This document shows, in pieces, positions 1 through 9,992 of a DNA stretch of 64,000 nt. The DNA comes from Sphagnum magellanicum (taxonomy: Eukaryota > Streptophyta > Sphagnopsida > Sphagnales > Sphagnaceae): assembly GCA_021904315.1 (NCBI GenBank), contig CM038914.1, forward strand, positions 19,269,065-19,333,064. Direction: 5' to 3'. The position numbers and the translations under genes are program-made. The stretch's first letter is position 1, and the number at the start of each line of letters is the position of its first letter. The notes under the pieces were generated by a model that saw only the letters and a list, made by a program, of their open reading frames with translations, was not told the DNA's origin and ran no database searches.

Positions 1-154
1 CAAGTTTTATAATGTAATTGGTGCACATTTACTCAAAGAAACAAACAAGAAACAATTTGATATTCAAGATTACATTGATTTATTTTGTTTTTATGGCCTA
101 AGTCAATTAAATGTAATTTCTAAAAAAATTCAAAATAAATGAATTTAAAGTTGT

Positions 155-1087
155 TGTCGCAACCCTAACCTTGGGCTCACGACCAAAGCAAGGGCTTGCG
201 AAGGTGCAGGCCAAGAATGAGCTTGGGAGTCACATTTCATGCTCCTGAGAGTGCAAGAGAATGGGAGGGAATGAACCCCCACATTCCCAAATGAACTCCC
301 ATTTTGGGAGTTGGACTCCCAATGGACTCCCAAATTTTCAGAAAGTGATTGCAAGGGTCAAAATTCATTAAATTGAAATGTTCCTTATATCATTGGAAAG
401 CTCTCGAACTGTTGATGTCTAAAATGAACTTGTATGACCCATTTGAGTACTAAAAACACAAGTTATGGCCAAAAGAAGGGCTGGAAGTCAAATTGGCAAT
501 TTGACTCTTGATTAATTTGACTCCCGACCATTAAAAATCAAGAATTGCTCTAATTTCCTTGCGTTTAGGTGGCATGCAACATACCTTTGGAAAGCTCTCA
601 ATGAGGGTTACAACTTTGTTTCAGACTTCACCTCAATCGAAGATCTGTACACAAAGTTATGGGCCCCCAAAGTCGCGGGAATCCCAGCTTTGGGAATTTC
701 AAGACTTCCACTTGGGAGTCCCGGGACAAAATGACATTTGGGTGTTGGTCCCTTGGCCAGGCATAGCGTATACTATAAGGGGGAAGGTGGTGGCTTCCCC
801 CAAGTCCAGGTTGTGGTGAGTCTTGTGAGTCCGTGTTTGGCCGTGGCTCATCCGAACACAAAAGGTGTTCTAGCTCCACACTAACCAACCTATTGTTTGG
901 TTTGTGCAAGTTTGTGTGAATAAGCGACTTGCTTATTGATCTTCCTAGTCCCATCCCGAAATTACAACATGCCCCTCTACCCCCAAAGTGCTACGAGCCA
1001 GGAAGCACGCCCCAACTCTTTCTCCTTCCGTTGTCTTCTTCTTTGGACTCATAGGTGAGTCCATCAAGGAGCTTGGGGGTGCATCAA
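155..1087 (+). mobile_element. Solo-LTR-like element (LTR retrotransposon relic)
   Basis: A stretch of about 930 bp begins TGTCGCAACC and ends GGGTGCATCA, and is bracketed by the 4-bp direct repeat TTGT (151-154 and 1088-1091). A second copy of the same family lies in reverse at 33229-34122, also with a 4-bp flanking repeat, so the ends of the unit are defined by comparison. A TATA-like stretch (tatactataagggg, about 769-782) suits an LTR promoter. No retroelement protein lies between the ends or directly beside them, which points to a solo LTR. The ORFs in it are shadows shared by both copies. It is a fossil of moderate age, because the two copies have clearly diverged. Confidence 0.65.
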
Positions 1088-1199
1088 TTGTGATACTTTA
1101 AATAATTTTTATACATCTAATTTTGATTGCATTTCAATCCATTGTAACATGCAAACACCCTAAAGATTAAATTCATCAACAAGGTCATTATGTTTGAAG

Positions 1200-2160
1200 A
1201 AACCCCTGAGTTTAAAAATGCCATAATTTTTTGTTATGGCAAAATAAATCTATTGTTTTACAACAAAGAGTACTTAAAGCCCAAGTGTGGGCTATTGATG
1301 AGGTAATCACATCTACTTTGAATCCTATTGTATTGACATGTGTGATGAATTAATCTAAAGGCCATTGGTTGTTACTAGATGCTTTGACAACAATTATTAC
1401 CCATGGAAGCTATGCTACAACAACAAGTTTTAACAAGTTTGAAATCTTTGACCCTTTTGATGTTGAGATCTTCTTTCTACACAACAATATGTGGTTAGAG
1501 GTAATAAGGGTAATTAAACATTTTTTGGAATTAATGAAGTCTTTTGATGCACAATATGCTCACAACATGATGGCTATCATGTTGGATCCACGCTTCAAGG
1601 TTTCACACGTTATGGAATACTTGGTGGGAAGTGGGAATGTAATTTGACTAGTATCTAAATATGAATGTCAAGGTTATTATTCCTTTTTTCATGGCATGTT
1701 TTGATCGATTAAACCTTATCACCACTTGATATGTTGCAATAAAAGGATGTTGTGAGATTAGAATTTGAAGAAAATATGTTTGGTGTGGGGGGCCTCAATT
1801 GAAGAATCGTTTCAAACATTAGTTACTAGAGAATTATCTTTATTCATGAGACTCTTTATTTCTTCATTTCTACATGTACAAATCCATTAAATTGGACGCA
1901 CGTGTATGAAGGCCAATTTGCAAATGTGGGTTTCCTTGCAAAATATTTTTTTGTAATCTTAGGTTCACAAATAGAAACTTAACAAGTTTTTTGTGTTGCT
2001 TGGGTGTTGATAGCTTTAAAGCCACTTGCAAGTGGAAAACATAGACTATAATATTATTGTGATGAAGAATTGACATGATGATTTGTATGCCAATTGCAAA
2101 CCAAATTCAAATTTCAAGCAATATTTGAAAGTAAAAAAGTTTTTGACAAAAGAAAACTAG
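1200..2160 (+). mobile_element. Decayed hAT-family DNA transposase
   Basis: The plus strand encodes the back half of a hAT transposase in interrupted frames. An open stretch at 1369-1647 holds the motif HNMMAIMLDPRFK, typical of the region before the hAT dimerisation domain, followed by LVSKYECQGYYSFF after a stop. At 1905-2090 the C-terminal dimerisation region can be read as a degraded match to a block of the type NVGFLAKQI..GSQIETERVFSLAG, then LQVEN.D and VMKN. Several stops and frame changes make it non-functional. No terminal inverted repeats or 8-bp target duplication were identified, so the true ends are unknown. The identification rests on recalled family motifs. Confidence 0.7.
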
Positions 2161-2990
2161 AACTCAATTGAAAAAGATAATTTTTTTAAAGAATGCAAAT
2201 TGATGGTGATTAATTTTGTGGGGCTAGGGTGAGTTTGTGTGGGGTGTGGTCGGGGCAAAGAACTTGTGCTATAATTGGGCAGAGTTATGGGGTTCAATTC
2301 CTTCACTTTGTTTTGGACTTGTTTATGTTGGTTTTGTTATGGGAATTGAGGCTATATTCTTGTAAGTTTTCTTTTGTAATCCATAGAATTGAAAATTTTA
2401 TATGCATAACCTTTGTGGATATCTATCATGTTTGAAAATTGAAAACCTTTACATTCATAACATGCAAATAAATAAATAAATGTGTAACTATCTATTGTAA
2501 TAAATTGAATTTTCTTTTGGAATGCATATTTTTCTTTGTTAAAAATGAAATATGTTTTATTTGTATTCACACAAGAAGTCTAGAATTTGATAATCGGACA
2601 ACACTAAACTGTGCAAATTGAAAAACTTTTTGTCTCTCATCAATTAGGGCAATTGATGTAATTGGCCAATGAGAAACATAAGTTTATGGCTAAAAAACAA
2701 TCATTTCGTGCTATGGTTACAAGGCACTCCAAACTTGTGCACATTTACTAATCCACAAAAGAATCACAGTGTTGTTTTTCTATAAATGTTCGTCCAAAAA
2801 ATATTGTAAAAATCAATCAACTATTGTTGTTGGGCATGTTTTATGGGTAATTATACACCTTACTTGATTTGTAAAACGTTTAGTTACTTTTTTAATCACC
2901 CTACCATGCAAGTAAATATTTCTGACTTATTTGAGTCTATTTATTTTACTTTGCTAGTATATGTTGGAAATTAACAATGAATCAATGAGA
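2161..2990. other. AT-rich spacer with a dispersed repeat
   Basis: No gene is seen. The part at about 2430-2620 resembles 25115-25320 in the same orientation (shared landmarks taaattgaatt, ctttgttaaaa and tattcacaggtt/tattcacacaag), so it belongs to a dispersed repeat of unknown class. Confidence 0.4.
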
Positions 2991-3087
2991 GAATTACATA
3001 TAGTAAAGGACATTGTGAAGCATCATTTCATCCATTTATTTTGTCATCCATCCGTCCATCCGTTTAGTCATCCATATGTCCCGTTAT
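2991..3087 (+). repeat. Dispersed repeat, copy 1 (inverted partner at 25956)
   Basis: The segment starting attacatatagtaaaggac and running through catcatttcatccat to cgttat recurs in reverse complement at about 25956-26045. Matching starts sharply at attacatatag in both copies, as expected of a mobile-element boundary. It contains iterated catccatc/gtccatcc stretches. Its family is unknown; here it lies just upstream of the captured eIF3a pieces. Confidence 0.6.
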
Positions 3088-3089
3088 GG

Positions 3090-3563
3090 TTTGTTTACAC
3101 CGATGGGGCGAAAAAAGAATGGAATATAGACGCAACGTAGCGGAAAAAGCAGTAGGAAGAGATGGCACACATGCCAAAGCCCTGTAATCATAAACATCGA
3201 TTAGAAACTAAGCCAACTACAAAAGGAACTCACCCCATCTCCTATGGCCTTCTTGCCCTTTTTGCCTTTCTGCTTCTCAGCTTCTTCAAGGAAAGCTTTT
3301 GCTTCCTCAAGCTCTTTTTCTTCATGGTCTGTTTACTCTAACGGGGTGGAGAAAAAGTGGAATACAAACATGGTGTGGCGGAGAAAATAATAAGAAGAGA
3401 TGGCACACATGGCAAATCCCTGTAATCATAAGCATCCATTAGAAACTAAGCCAACTACAAAAGGAACTCACCCCATCTTTTGTGGCCTTCTTGCCCTTTT
3501 TGCCTTTCCGCTTTTCAACTTTTACAAGGAGAGCTTTTGCTTCCTCAAGCTTCTTTTCTTCAA
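3090..3563. repeat. Tandem duplication (period 238 bp) inside the Helitron
   Basis: The block at about 3090-3325 is followed by a second copy at about 3326-3563; for example gatggcacac occurs at 3161 and 3399, and the run attagaaactaagccaacta follows in both. Each copy contains the 3' part of the same eIF3a exon, its splice donor and the start of the next intron. The copies differ by scattered substitutions, so the duplication is not recent. Confidence 0.9.
3234..3325 (-). pseudogene. eIF3a exon fragment, 3' part (duplicate copy)
   Basis: Reading the minus strand gives EEKELEEAKAFLEEAEK followed by a lysine-rich GKKGKK stretch and a GT donor (gtgagt) just below 3234. This is the second, shorter copy of the exon at 3472-3678, made by the 238-bp tandem duplication. 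The charged coiled-coil sequence matches the spectrin-like/helical part of plant eIF3 subunit a as I recall it. It is a fragment and not a working gene. Confidence 0.75.
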
Positions 3564-3966
3564 TCTCCTTTCGAATCCTTGCTTCCTCTCGCCTTGCTAA
3601 CTCATTTGCAAACCTCTTGGCCTTAACCTATTCTGTTAGATGCTGCTACTTCAATCTCTTTTATTCTTCTTCTCTTTCCTACATCCACAAAATGTAATCA
3701 ACTCACCTGTAAGGCATGTTCAAGGACAAAGATGCGTTGGAAACTTGCATCACCTAAACAAAAAGCACTGGAACCACATAGAATGACAAGGGAATGACTT
3801 TCCACCCACCATTTCGAGCATTTGCCTTTCTTGTTCTTCCTTTCTCCTCTCAATCAGGACCTTGTGTGCTAATAGTTTTTTATGTTCTTTCTCAACAATG
3901 ACTTCAAGTTCAAAAAATGGTTGACTCTGCCTGGAGGGCTTGTCATGTGTAGGTGGTTGAATCATG
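3472..3966 (-). pseudogene. Two consecutive captured exons of translation initiation factor eIF3a
   Basis: On the minus strand, exon A (3966 to 3810) reads MIQPPTHDKP and then EKEHKKLLAHKVLIERRK and EEQERQMLEM. A GT donor (gtgggt), an intron (3809-3679) and an AG acceptor follow. Exon B (3678 to 3472) starts EREEE and contains KRFANELARREEARIRKE, IEEKKLEEAKALL and a KGKKGKK tail, ending at a gtgagt donor. This order and sequence match the helical RNA/eIF3-scaffold region of plant eIF3 subunit a (the MIxPP...EEQERQLLEMEREEES...RIxxEIEEKELEEAQALL block). Exon B has three in-frame stops near its start, and the rest of the gene is absent, so it is a relic. Retention of the intron shows capture at DNA level and not retroposition. 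Confidence 0.85.
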
Positions 3967-4109
3967 CTGATAGCACGTGGATTTAACTAAGAATTTAGGA
4001 AACTTTGCAAGTGTTTTTTGTTACCATCCCTACAGTTTGAGTTGTGAAGCTTTGCTTGCTTAATTTCTAGAGCATATGTTGTTGGGTGCTGCTGAACAAG
4101 GATTTCTCA

Positions 4110-4367
4110 CAATGCTGCTGCAATGAACCAAACTCTCCAAACTCTCCATTCAAAGAGTTTGTCTATGTTTGCTTTCTCCTTTCAATCAGGACCTTGCTTG
4201 CCAACAGTTTCTTATGTTCTTTCTCAATAATGACTTCAAGCTCAAAAAATGGTTGACTCTGCTTGGAGGGCTTGTCATGTGTAGTGTTTCGAGCATTTGC
4301 CTCACAATGTTGTTGCAGTGAAACAAACTCTCCAAACTTTCCATTCAAAGAGTTTGTTTATGTTTAT
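4110..4367 (-). pseudogene. Second copy of the eIF3a upstream exon, within a ~200-bp duplication
   Basis: The minus strand repeats the exon A sequence, with HDKPSKQSQPFFELEVIIEK and EHKKLLASKVLIERRK, at about 4285-4170. It is framed by a duplicated 58-bp tag (about 4110-4167 and 4310-4367, containing caaactctccaaact and cattcaaagagtttg). The duplicated unit is therefore about 200 bp. The copy stops before the EEQERQ motif of the first copy. It is another non-functional piece of the same capture. Confidence 0.8.
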
Positions 4368-4700
4368 AGATGCACGCTAGCATGCATTTCATGGAGATGG
4401 TGCTGATAATGATGCATTTGTAAGCTTGGTGTGTGCACCAAATTAGTGGTGGCCTTTGAGATCTGATGAACATTCCTGGACACTCCATAACTTGGAATTC
4501 CTTCCAACTCATTGTTTGATTGTAAAAGTGCCAACATGGAGTTTGCAACATCCAACCCCAACCCACCGAGAGATGAAAGAAAGTTACTTGAGGTTGTCCC
4601 ACCAGCATGTTGTAGCTGAGTGGATTGTTCCAGAGGATGGTTGTCTGTGATTATGCTGCTTTCACTGACCTCCATGCCCCCTAGACCTGCAAATTGCACT
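4364..4700 (-). pseudogene. Unidentified gene-like fragment inside the Helitron
   Basis: A minus-strand open frame of 111 codons begins MQFAGLGGMEVSESS, continues with SSNFLSSLGGLGLDVANSML, and ends in a His-rich stretch (MHHYQHHLHEMH). Before it, other frames give Gln/His-rich sequence, and an AG acceptor (atttgcag) lies at its start. The Ser/Gly/His/Gln composition resembles a transcription-factor activation region. I do not recognise the parent gene. Its position between captured eIF3a exons and the helicase suggests a second captured host fragment. Confidence 0.4.
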
Positions 4701-4825
4701 TAATAGAGCTTCTCAAGTGCTATTGCTCTTGTGGCTATTGTTGTTGGTGCTAGTGGTGCTGGTGGTGCAGATGATGTGTGAAAGAAGAAACTAAGTTGTT
4801 ACAGGTGTTATTAGTTACAAAGTAC

Positions 4826-5671
4826 TCCAAGTTTGCGAAATGAGTGTTGAATGTTGGAAATGACAGTCTTCCTACCATTGCCAAAGAAGAAGGTGTCGAT
4901 CCAGATTGGATCAAGATTCCGTCCCATATGAGGCTACCAGTAGAAGATTGCAGCTTAAGAGGATTAATCCGAACCATCTATTTGGATCACCAACGCCACT
5001 CTGGAGATGCCATTCTTATGCAACGCAACATTTTGGCCCCCAAAAATATTGACGTTGATGAAGTCAACAATGTAATTCTAGAATCATTATCTAAAGAATT
5101 GCACACGTACCTAAGCGCAAATTCTTTGACTCCGACAGAAGAAGGTGCAAGTGTTGCTGCAGGAGTTTCAATGGATTCATTATATCTCATGGAATTTCTG
5201 AACACTTTGCAATTTAACAGTATTGCAAATCATAAGCTGGAACTCAAAGTGGGTGTGCCAATCCTTTTGTTGCACAATCTCAATCAAATAGGATTGTGCA
5301 ATGGTACGAGGTTGATTGTTAAGAGATTGGGTCAGTGTGTCATTGAAGCGGAGATCATCACAAGGAACAATGTCGGCAAACATGTGTTCATACCCCGCAT
5401 CATCATGTCCCCCTTTAAGACTGATTAGCCATTTGTTTTGCATTGTCATCAATTTCCTATTCGAGTGGCATTTGTGATCATAATCAATAAGAATCAAAGT
5501 TAGACATTGAACAATGTTGGGGTATATTTGCCGTCTCCGGTCTATTCCCATGGTTAGCTGTATGTTGTTATCTCACAGGTCACAAGTAGTGCAAACATTA
5601 AGACTTTCAGCGGCCAGGGTCCCAATGGATACATGCAAAATGTCATATATAAAAAGGTTTTGGAAATGTAG
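4826..5671 (+). pseudogene. Helitron PIF1-like helicase, C-terminal part
   Basis: An open frame at 4844-5428 reads through conserved Helitron helicase blocks: NVGNDSLPTIAKEEGVD, IPSHMRLPVEDC, ILAPKNIDVDEVNN, LTPTEEGASVAAGVSMDSLY, KLELKVGVPILLLHNLN, GLCNGTRLIVKRLG and HVFIPRIIMSP. Beyond the stop at 5428 the match continues with degraded QFPIRVAF, TLNNVGVYLPSPVYSHG and VTSSANIKTF, ending KKVLEM and a stop at 5669-5671. It covers the end of the superfamily-1 helicase (motifs IV-VI). Motif VI is damaged, and the Walker A/B half and the Rep domain are missing, so it is inactive. Confidence 0.85.
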
Positions 5672-5716
5672 TTTGTAATTGTAATTTTGTAATATGTACC
5701 GTCAAATACACACACA

Positions 5717-5746
5717 CCTGTGCATTAAGCACGGGGTTCAAACTAA
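5717..5746 (+). other. Helitron 3' terminus (hairpin plus CTAA)
   Basis: CCTGTGC (5717-5723), a 5-base loop, and GCACGGG (5729-5735) form a 7-bp stem with one G-T pair. Eleven bases later the sequence ends CTAA with a T directly after. This is the Helitron 3' end pattern (hairpin about 10-12 nt before CTRR, insertion into AT). It lies 46 bp after the helicase stop, as expected. Confidence 0.75.
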
Positions 5747-6780
5747 TAGATATGATAAAAATATTGACTTTTACTACAAGCTCTCTACCCAACTTAACCA
5801 TCACACATATATTATTACAAACCTATGATTCACCCTCGAGCTTTTACCTATAATCCAAATAGGATGTGAACTCCCCATGCAAATGTTCCTACCCTAGAAT
5901 GCACATGTCAAAGTCATTGTCTCATGCATCAAGATATTTCAAACTAAACTTAACTATAGATATTTAAGTAAACTTACTTAACATATCTCATAGTCCAAAA
6001 AATATGTGCATGTAACACAAATATCTCAAATAACTATAACTTGGTAAAAATAACTTAAATAACTTGGTAGGAAGTTGGTTTCCAAATGTATACAATTGAG
6101 ATATATCTTTACATTAATTACGTTAGAAAAAATTCTTATGATATGCTCTTTGAACTTTTTTAAATTTTACTATTTTCTTTCCTTAGTTAAAAATGTGCTA
6201 ACTTGTGTAAATGTTTTTTACCCTACTTTTACCCTTATTGGGATTGATAATTTTGCAAAGTCTTTATACATGTACCTTTACCCAATTTACAAAATTTTGA
6301 AGCCTATTTACTTTTACTTAGTTGATACATATTTTGAAAAAAAATGTTTACCTTTATTTGTTTAACTATATTAAAACAGATATCCTTGCCCAACATTGGA
6401 ATTTTTTCCAAATTTTTGATGTTACATCATTGGCTAGCATCCGAAGAAAGATTTACCATAAAATGATGATAAGTTTTTAAAATATATCTAATTTCTAAAC
6501 AACAAAAAATTAGTTTAAAAAATGTTATCAAAGTAAAATCAGAGTCCAAATTTGGGGAAATTTTCCCAAAAAACTCATTTTCGAAATTTGATGATTTTGA
6601 ATTTTTATTTATTTATTTCTATTTTGTGTTTTGGCAAAATTTCACGCAAGAAAAACATTGATTGTGACAAACGACTTTAGAAATTCCTTTCAAATGACAA
6701 GTTGATTTTTAAAAATAACTTTCAAGAGAATAAAAATAATATCACATCAAATCAACAATAAATGAAATATAAGTTTGAAC
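5747..6780. other. AT-rich spacer, nothing recognised
   Basis: Low-complexity AT-rich DNA without a supported gene. The open frame at 6075-6365 is Phe/Leu/Tyr-rich, as AT-rich DNA gives by chance, and matches no family I know. Confidence 0.5.
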
Positions 6781-6924
6781 TTCTTATTAGTTCTTAATAC
6801 GTGATGCCTCCACAAAATCATTATGCTTTAGCAAGCTTGCCGATTCTGTGGCCGGGCCGGCACATTCTGCAACGTTCCCCTTGCAATCTCCAACATTCCA
6901 CCGACGTTCTCTACCTGTAGCACC

Positions 6925-7125
6925 AAAGAGCGGGCTGTAGACGACATATTTTGTCAAGTGTGCACATCCCAAGCTCGCCGTAACGAGACGACGAATTTTG
7001 TCAAGTGTATACAACTCAAGCTCGCCCTAACGAGACAAGGATTCTGTCAGGTGTGCGTACACCCCAAGCTCGCCTAAAGGAGACATGAATTCTGTCAGGT
7101 GCGCACACTCGAGCTTTGCACTACT
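6925..7125. repeat. Tandem repeat, period 47-48 bp, about four units
   Basis: Units carry the pattern gagac.a.gaattctgtcaggtg, gcacac and aagctcgcc. The anchor aagctcgcc occurs at 6971, 7018 and 7066, with a degraded fourth copy near 7111. The GC content is higher than in the spacer around it. The minus-strand ORF over it is only a by-product of the repeat. No function is evident. Confidence 0.8.
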
Positions 7126-7399
7126 GGGCTCACCCATGGCATAATCTGGCGTCTGCAGCCCAGTCGCTAGAACGGAAATGAGTTTGTAAATTTTTGTTGT
7201 AGTGTATTTCGAGGGCGGGTTCTAGCCTCTGACGAATAGGGAGCATGAAATTTTTTGATTCAGGAAAATAGCACCAAAACCAAAAAGGAGTCTCCAGAAT
7301 CAATATTTCATTCATCCATCAAACAGCAGCCCAAACAAAGAGTCTCTCAAGAATCCAACATCGACAAATTCATTCATTCATTCATAGGAACGTGATTGA

Positions 7400-7629
7400 T
7401 CCTATTATTCATTCATCCCTTTGTGGGTGGGAAACAATCCGTAGCGACCAATGAGGAGGCTGTCCTAGCAGCACCTTATCCTCCAAAAAGCGTTTGTTTA
7501 TTTATTTTATTATAATAGAATCAAAATTCCCCACTTGACGACGAAGACGAGGAAAATTTGGCCCACTTCTATCCGCTGCTGATTCTCCAAAGTGTTTGCG
7601 AAATCACGACGGAAACAACCAGCACACAT
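7400..7629 (+). promoter_or_regulatory. Possible promoter and leader start upstream of the minisatellite
   Basis: This stretch has a CCAAT box (gaccaatgagg, about 7448) and a TATA-like run (ttattataatagaa, about 7508), followed by less AT-rich leader-like sequence that leads straight into the 73-bp repeat array. The spacing of CCAAT and TATA suits a plant promoter on the plus strand. No coding exon downstream could be assigned, so this is a weak inference. Confidence 0.3.
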
Positions 7630-8640
7630 CTCAGATCTTGTTTTTCTCGACATTTCTTCTGCGGATTTGTTCGAGGATTTGCACAGAAATATATATGGCT
7701 TCGGTTAGATCTTTGTTTGCTCACATTTTTCTTCTGCCGATTCGTTCCAGGATTTGACAGAAACATATGGCATCAAATTATGAGATTTTTGTTTGCTCGA
7801 AAATTTCTTCTGCGGATTGTTAGGTACTTCGAGGATTTTTGACAGAAATATATGGCATCAATGAGATCTTGTTTGCTCGACATTTCTTCGGCGGATTCGT
7901 TCGAGGATTTCACATAAAAATATGGCATCAAATCATGAGATTTTGTTTGCTCGAAATTTCTTCTACAGATTGTTAGTTCGGGGATTTGACAGAAATATAT
8001 ATGGCATCACTGAGATCTTGTTTTCTCGACATTTTTTCTGCGGATTCGTTCCAGGATTTCACAGAAATACATGGCTTCGGTGAGATCTTGTTTGTTCACA
8101 TTTCTTCTGCCGATTCGTTCCAGGATTTCACATAAAAATATGGCATCAAATTATGAGATTTTTGTTTGCTCGAAATTTCTTCTACAGATTGTTAGTTCGA
8201 GGATTTGACAGAAATATGTGGCATCAATGAGATGTTGTTTGGTCGACATTTCTTCTGCTGATTCGCTCGAGGATTTTACAGAAAAATTTAGCATCAGTCA
8301 GATCTTGTTTGCTCACATTTCTTCGGCGGATTAGTTCGAGGAATTCACAGATATATATGGCCTCATCAATGAGGTTTTTGTTTGCTTGAAATTTCTTCCG
8401 CGGATTCGATCGAGGATTTCACAGAAACAATTGGCATCACTCAGATTTTGTTTGCTCGACATTTCTTCTGCGGAGTACTTCGAGGATCGGACAGAAATAT
8501 ATGGCATCAATGAGATTTTTTTTGCTCGAAATTTCTTCTGCGGATCAGATCGAGCATTTGGCAGAAATATTATTTGGCGTCAATGAGATTTCGTTTCCTC
8601 GACATTTCTTCTGTGTATGAGTTCGAGGCTCTGACAGAAA
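7630..8640 (+). repeat. Minisatellite, ~14 units of ~73 bp, with higher-order pattern
   Basis: A typical unit runs gagatcttgtttgctcgac, atttcttctgcggattcg, ttcgaggatttcacag, aaatatatggcatcaat. Unit starts lie near 7631, 7706, 7782, 7864, 7937, 8011, 8080, 8156, 8229, 8299, 8370, 8443, 8512 and 8586. Three unit types differ after tttgctc: D (gac), H (ac) and A (gaaa). Their order is DHA DA DHA DHA DA D, which shows duplication of multi-unit blocks. Each unit contains the inverted arms TTCTG...CAGAA. Unit length is not a multiple of three and stops occur, so it does not encode one repeat protein. A strong splice donor (cacgcaag|gtaaat) lies just after it at 8659. Confidence 0.9.
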
Positions 8641-9992
8641 ATTTATATGCACGCAAGGTAAATTGTTGTTTGAATGCTGATACTGCTGCTGACAGTAATA
8701 ATAGATTGAGTTTGCGTTTGTTTGTTGCGGGGGATGTTGAGGTTCGCGTGTGAGGCCTTTTCGTGCTTGCTCGTTGAAGTCAAGCAGTTTACACAAGAGC
8801 ATGGATGACCGGAGTTGTATCCATCCTGAAGCAGTCTGTGAGGCTTTATGAAGCAGTGAGAATCCAGTAGCTTCAAGCTTGAAGCCAATGTGCTGTTTTT
8901 CTTCTCCCCTCCCCTGTCTTCGGTCTAATAACATTAGGACTGGGGAGAACTGATCTGTGGAGGTTAGTCTGCACTTTAGAGTTGTAGCAGTGGTTGATCT
9001 TGAGCACCTTTTAAAGGAGATACTTTTTCCTTGAAGCAGTTTACTGTATTTGAGGTGATCAGGACATTGTGTGATTGAAATAAGGCAATTTCCAGCTCAA
9101 AGACAGTCAGGACATACTAAGAAACATAGCAAGAGAAGACTCGAGCTCTCCTATATGGTGTGGTGGAGATTTAAGGAGTCTCTCCCTGAGAGGCAAAGTC
9201 AACATACTGCAAGTTTCTAGCTTGAAGAAAGTTGGACTATACTACAGTATATTCAGCAAGGTCAGAGTAAACAGTATAGTGTTCCACTGAGGCAACTGCT
9301 TTCCAATCGCAGTCCTTGCCAGATCTGCACCACACAGCTCTCCTCCAAAGTCACCATGCATATTTTTTGAGAAACAAGAAAAGAAGAACAGGACACACAA
9401 AAGCTATGATTTCTAGGACTCACAGGGCAAGAAACGAGGTCAACATGATGATTGCACAGGTTGTAATAAGGAAAAAAGATTGACAAATGGGTGCCAACAA
9501 CAGCTGCAAAAGGTACTTCCTGTGCACCCTAGACCTAAATTCTTTGTAAAGTAAATCTCTGTCAAATCAAACCCAGAGATTGGGGTTGAATGCATATGTA
9601 AAACGAATCAGATAAAACTAAGCCAACAGCCTTCTTACTTCCCACACTTCTAATGTAAATGAAATTATACTGTATGTTAACAGTATAACTCACAGTATGT
9701 ACACCTGAGAGCTGCCTGACTGGGAGCTCAATATGCAAAATGAATTGTCACACTATTGAAACATCATTCTGATGGGTTCAGAGCTTTGCAGTTTAGGGTT
9801 CTGAAGCTGAACCAACAATTTCGACAAGTTTTTGCTAATTAAGTAAATACCCAACACCAAGGGGGAAACCCTAATTGAAAAGGTTGAAGCCTCTTGAAGA
9901 TGAATCATAGTCCTGTACATACACACTCCTGTGTATACTTTTTGAGTTTGAAGAAAGCTTGAATGTGATATAGCACAATAGGTGGTCTGGCT
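8641..9992. other. Region 3' of STAY-GREEN, no gene recognised
   Basis: Sequence of intermediate GC with many stops on both strands. On the minus strand the part nearest 9992 should hold the 3' UTR of the STAY-GREEN gene. On the plus strand it follows the minisatellite and the splice donor at 8659 and could be the intron or later exons of a non-coding transcript. The minus ORF at 9262-9486 shows no family features. Confidence 0.4.

Larger units (their letters stand above)
3088..5746 (+). mobile_element. Helitron-like element with captured host exons
   Basis: The 3' half encodes the C-terminal part of a Helitron PIF1-like helicase (4826-5671) on the plus strand. About 45 bp further on is a typical Helitron 3' end: a 7-bp hairpin and a CTAA terminus followed by T. 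The segment before the helicase holds exons of eIF3a on the minus strand and another gene-like piece. Helitrons are known to capture genomic gene fragments with their introns, which fits the retained intron here. The 5' terminus (TC after an A) was not located, so the left boundary is a guess. No Rep (HUH) domain is visible, so this copy is truncated or non-autonomous. Confidence 0.7.

Noticed and set aside
559-819. 86-codon ORF, similar to an 85-codon ORF at 33500-33757
   Set aside because: The protein similarity only reflects that both lie in copies of the same LTR-like repeat; no retroelement or host domain is present.
7630-8640. Box C/D snoRNA cluster as an explanation of the 73-bp array
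   Set aside because: The units lack a proper RTGATGA C box and a consistent CTGA D box with end pairing.
7630-8640. CRISPR array
   Set aside because: Units are contiguous diverged tandem repeats without unique spacers, and the host is a plant.
8545-8934. 129-codon minus-strand ORF near SGR
   Set aside because: It runs into the minisatellite in antisense and shows no conserved motif; treated as a chance frame.
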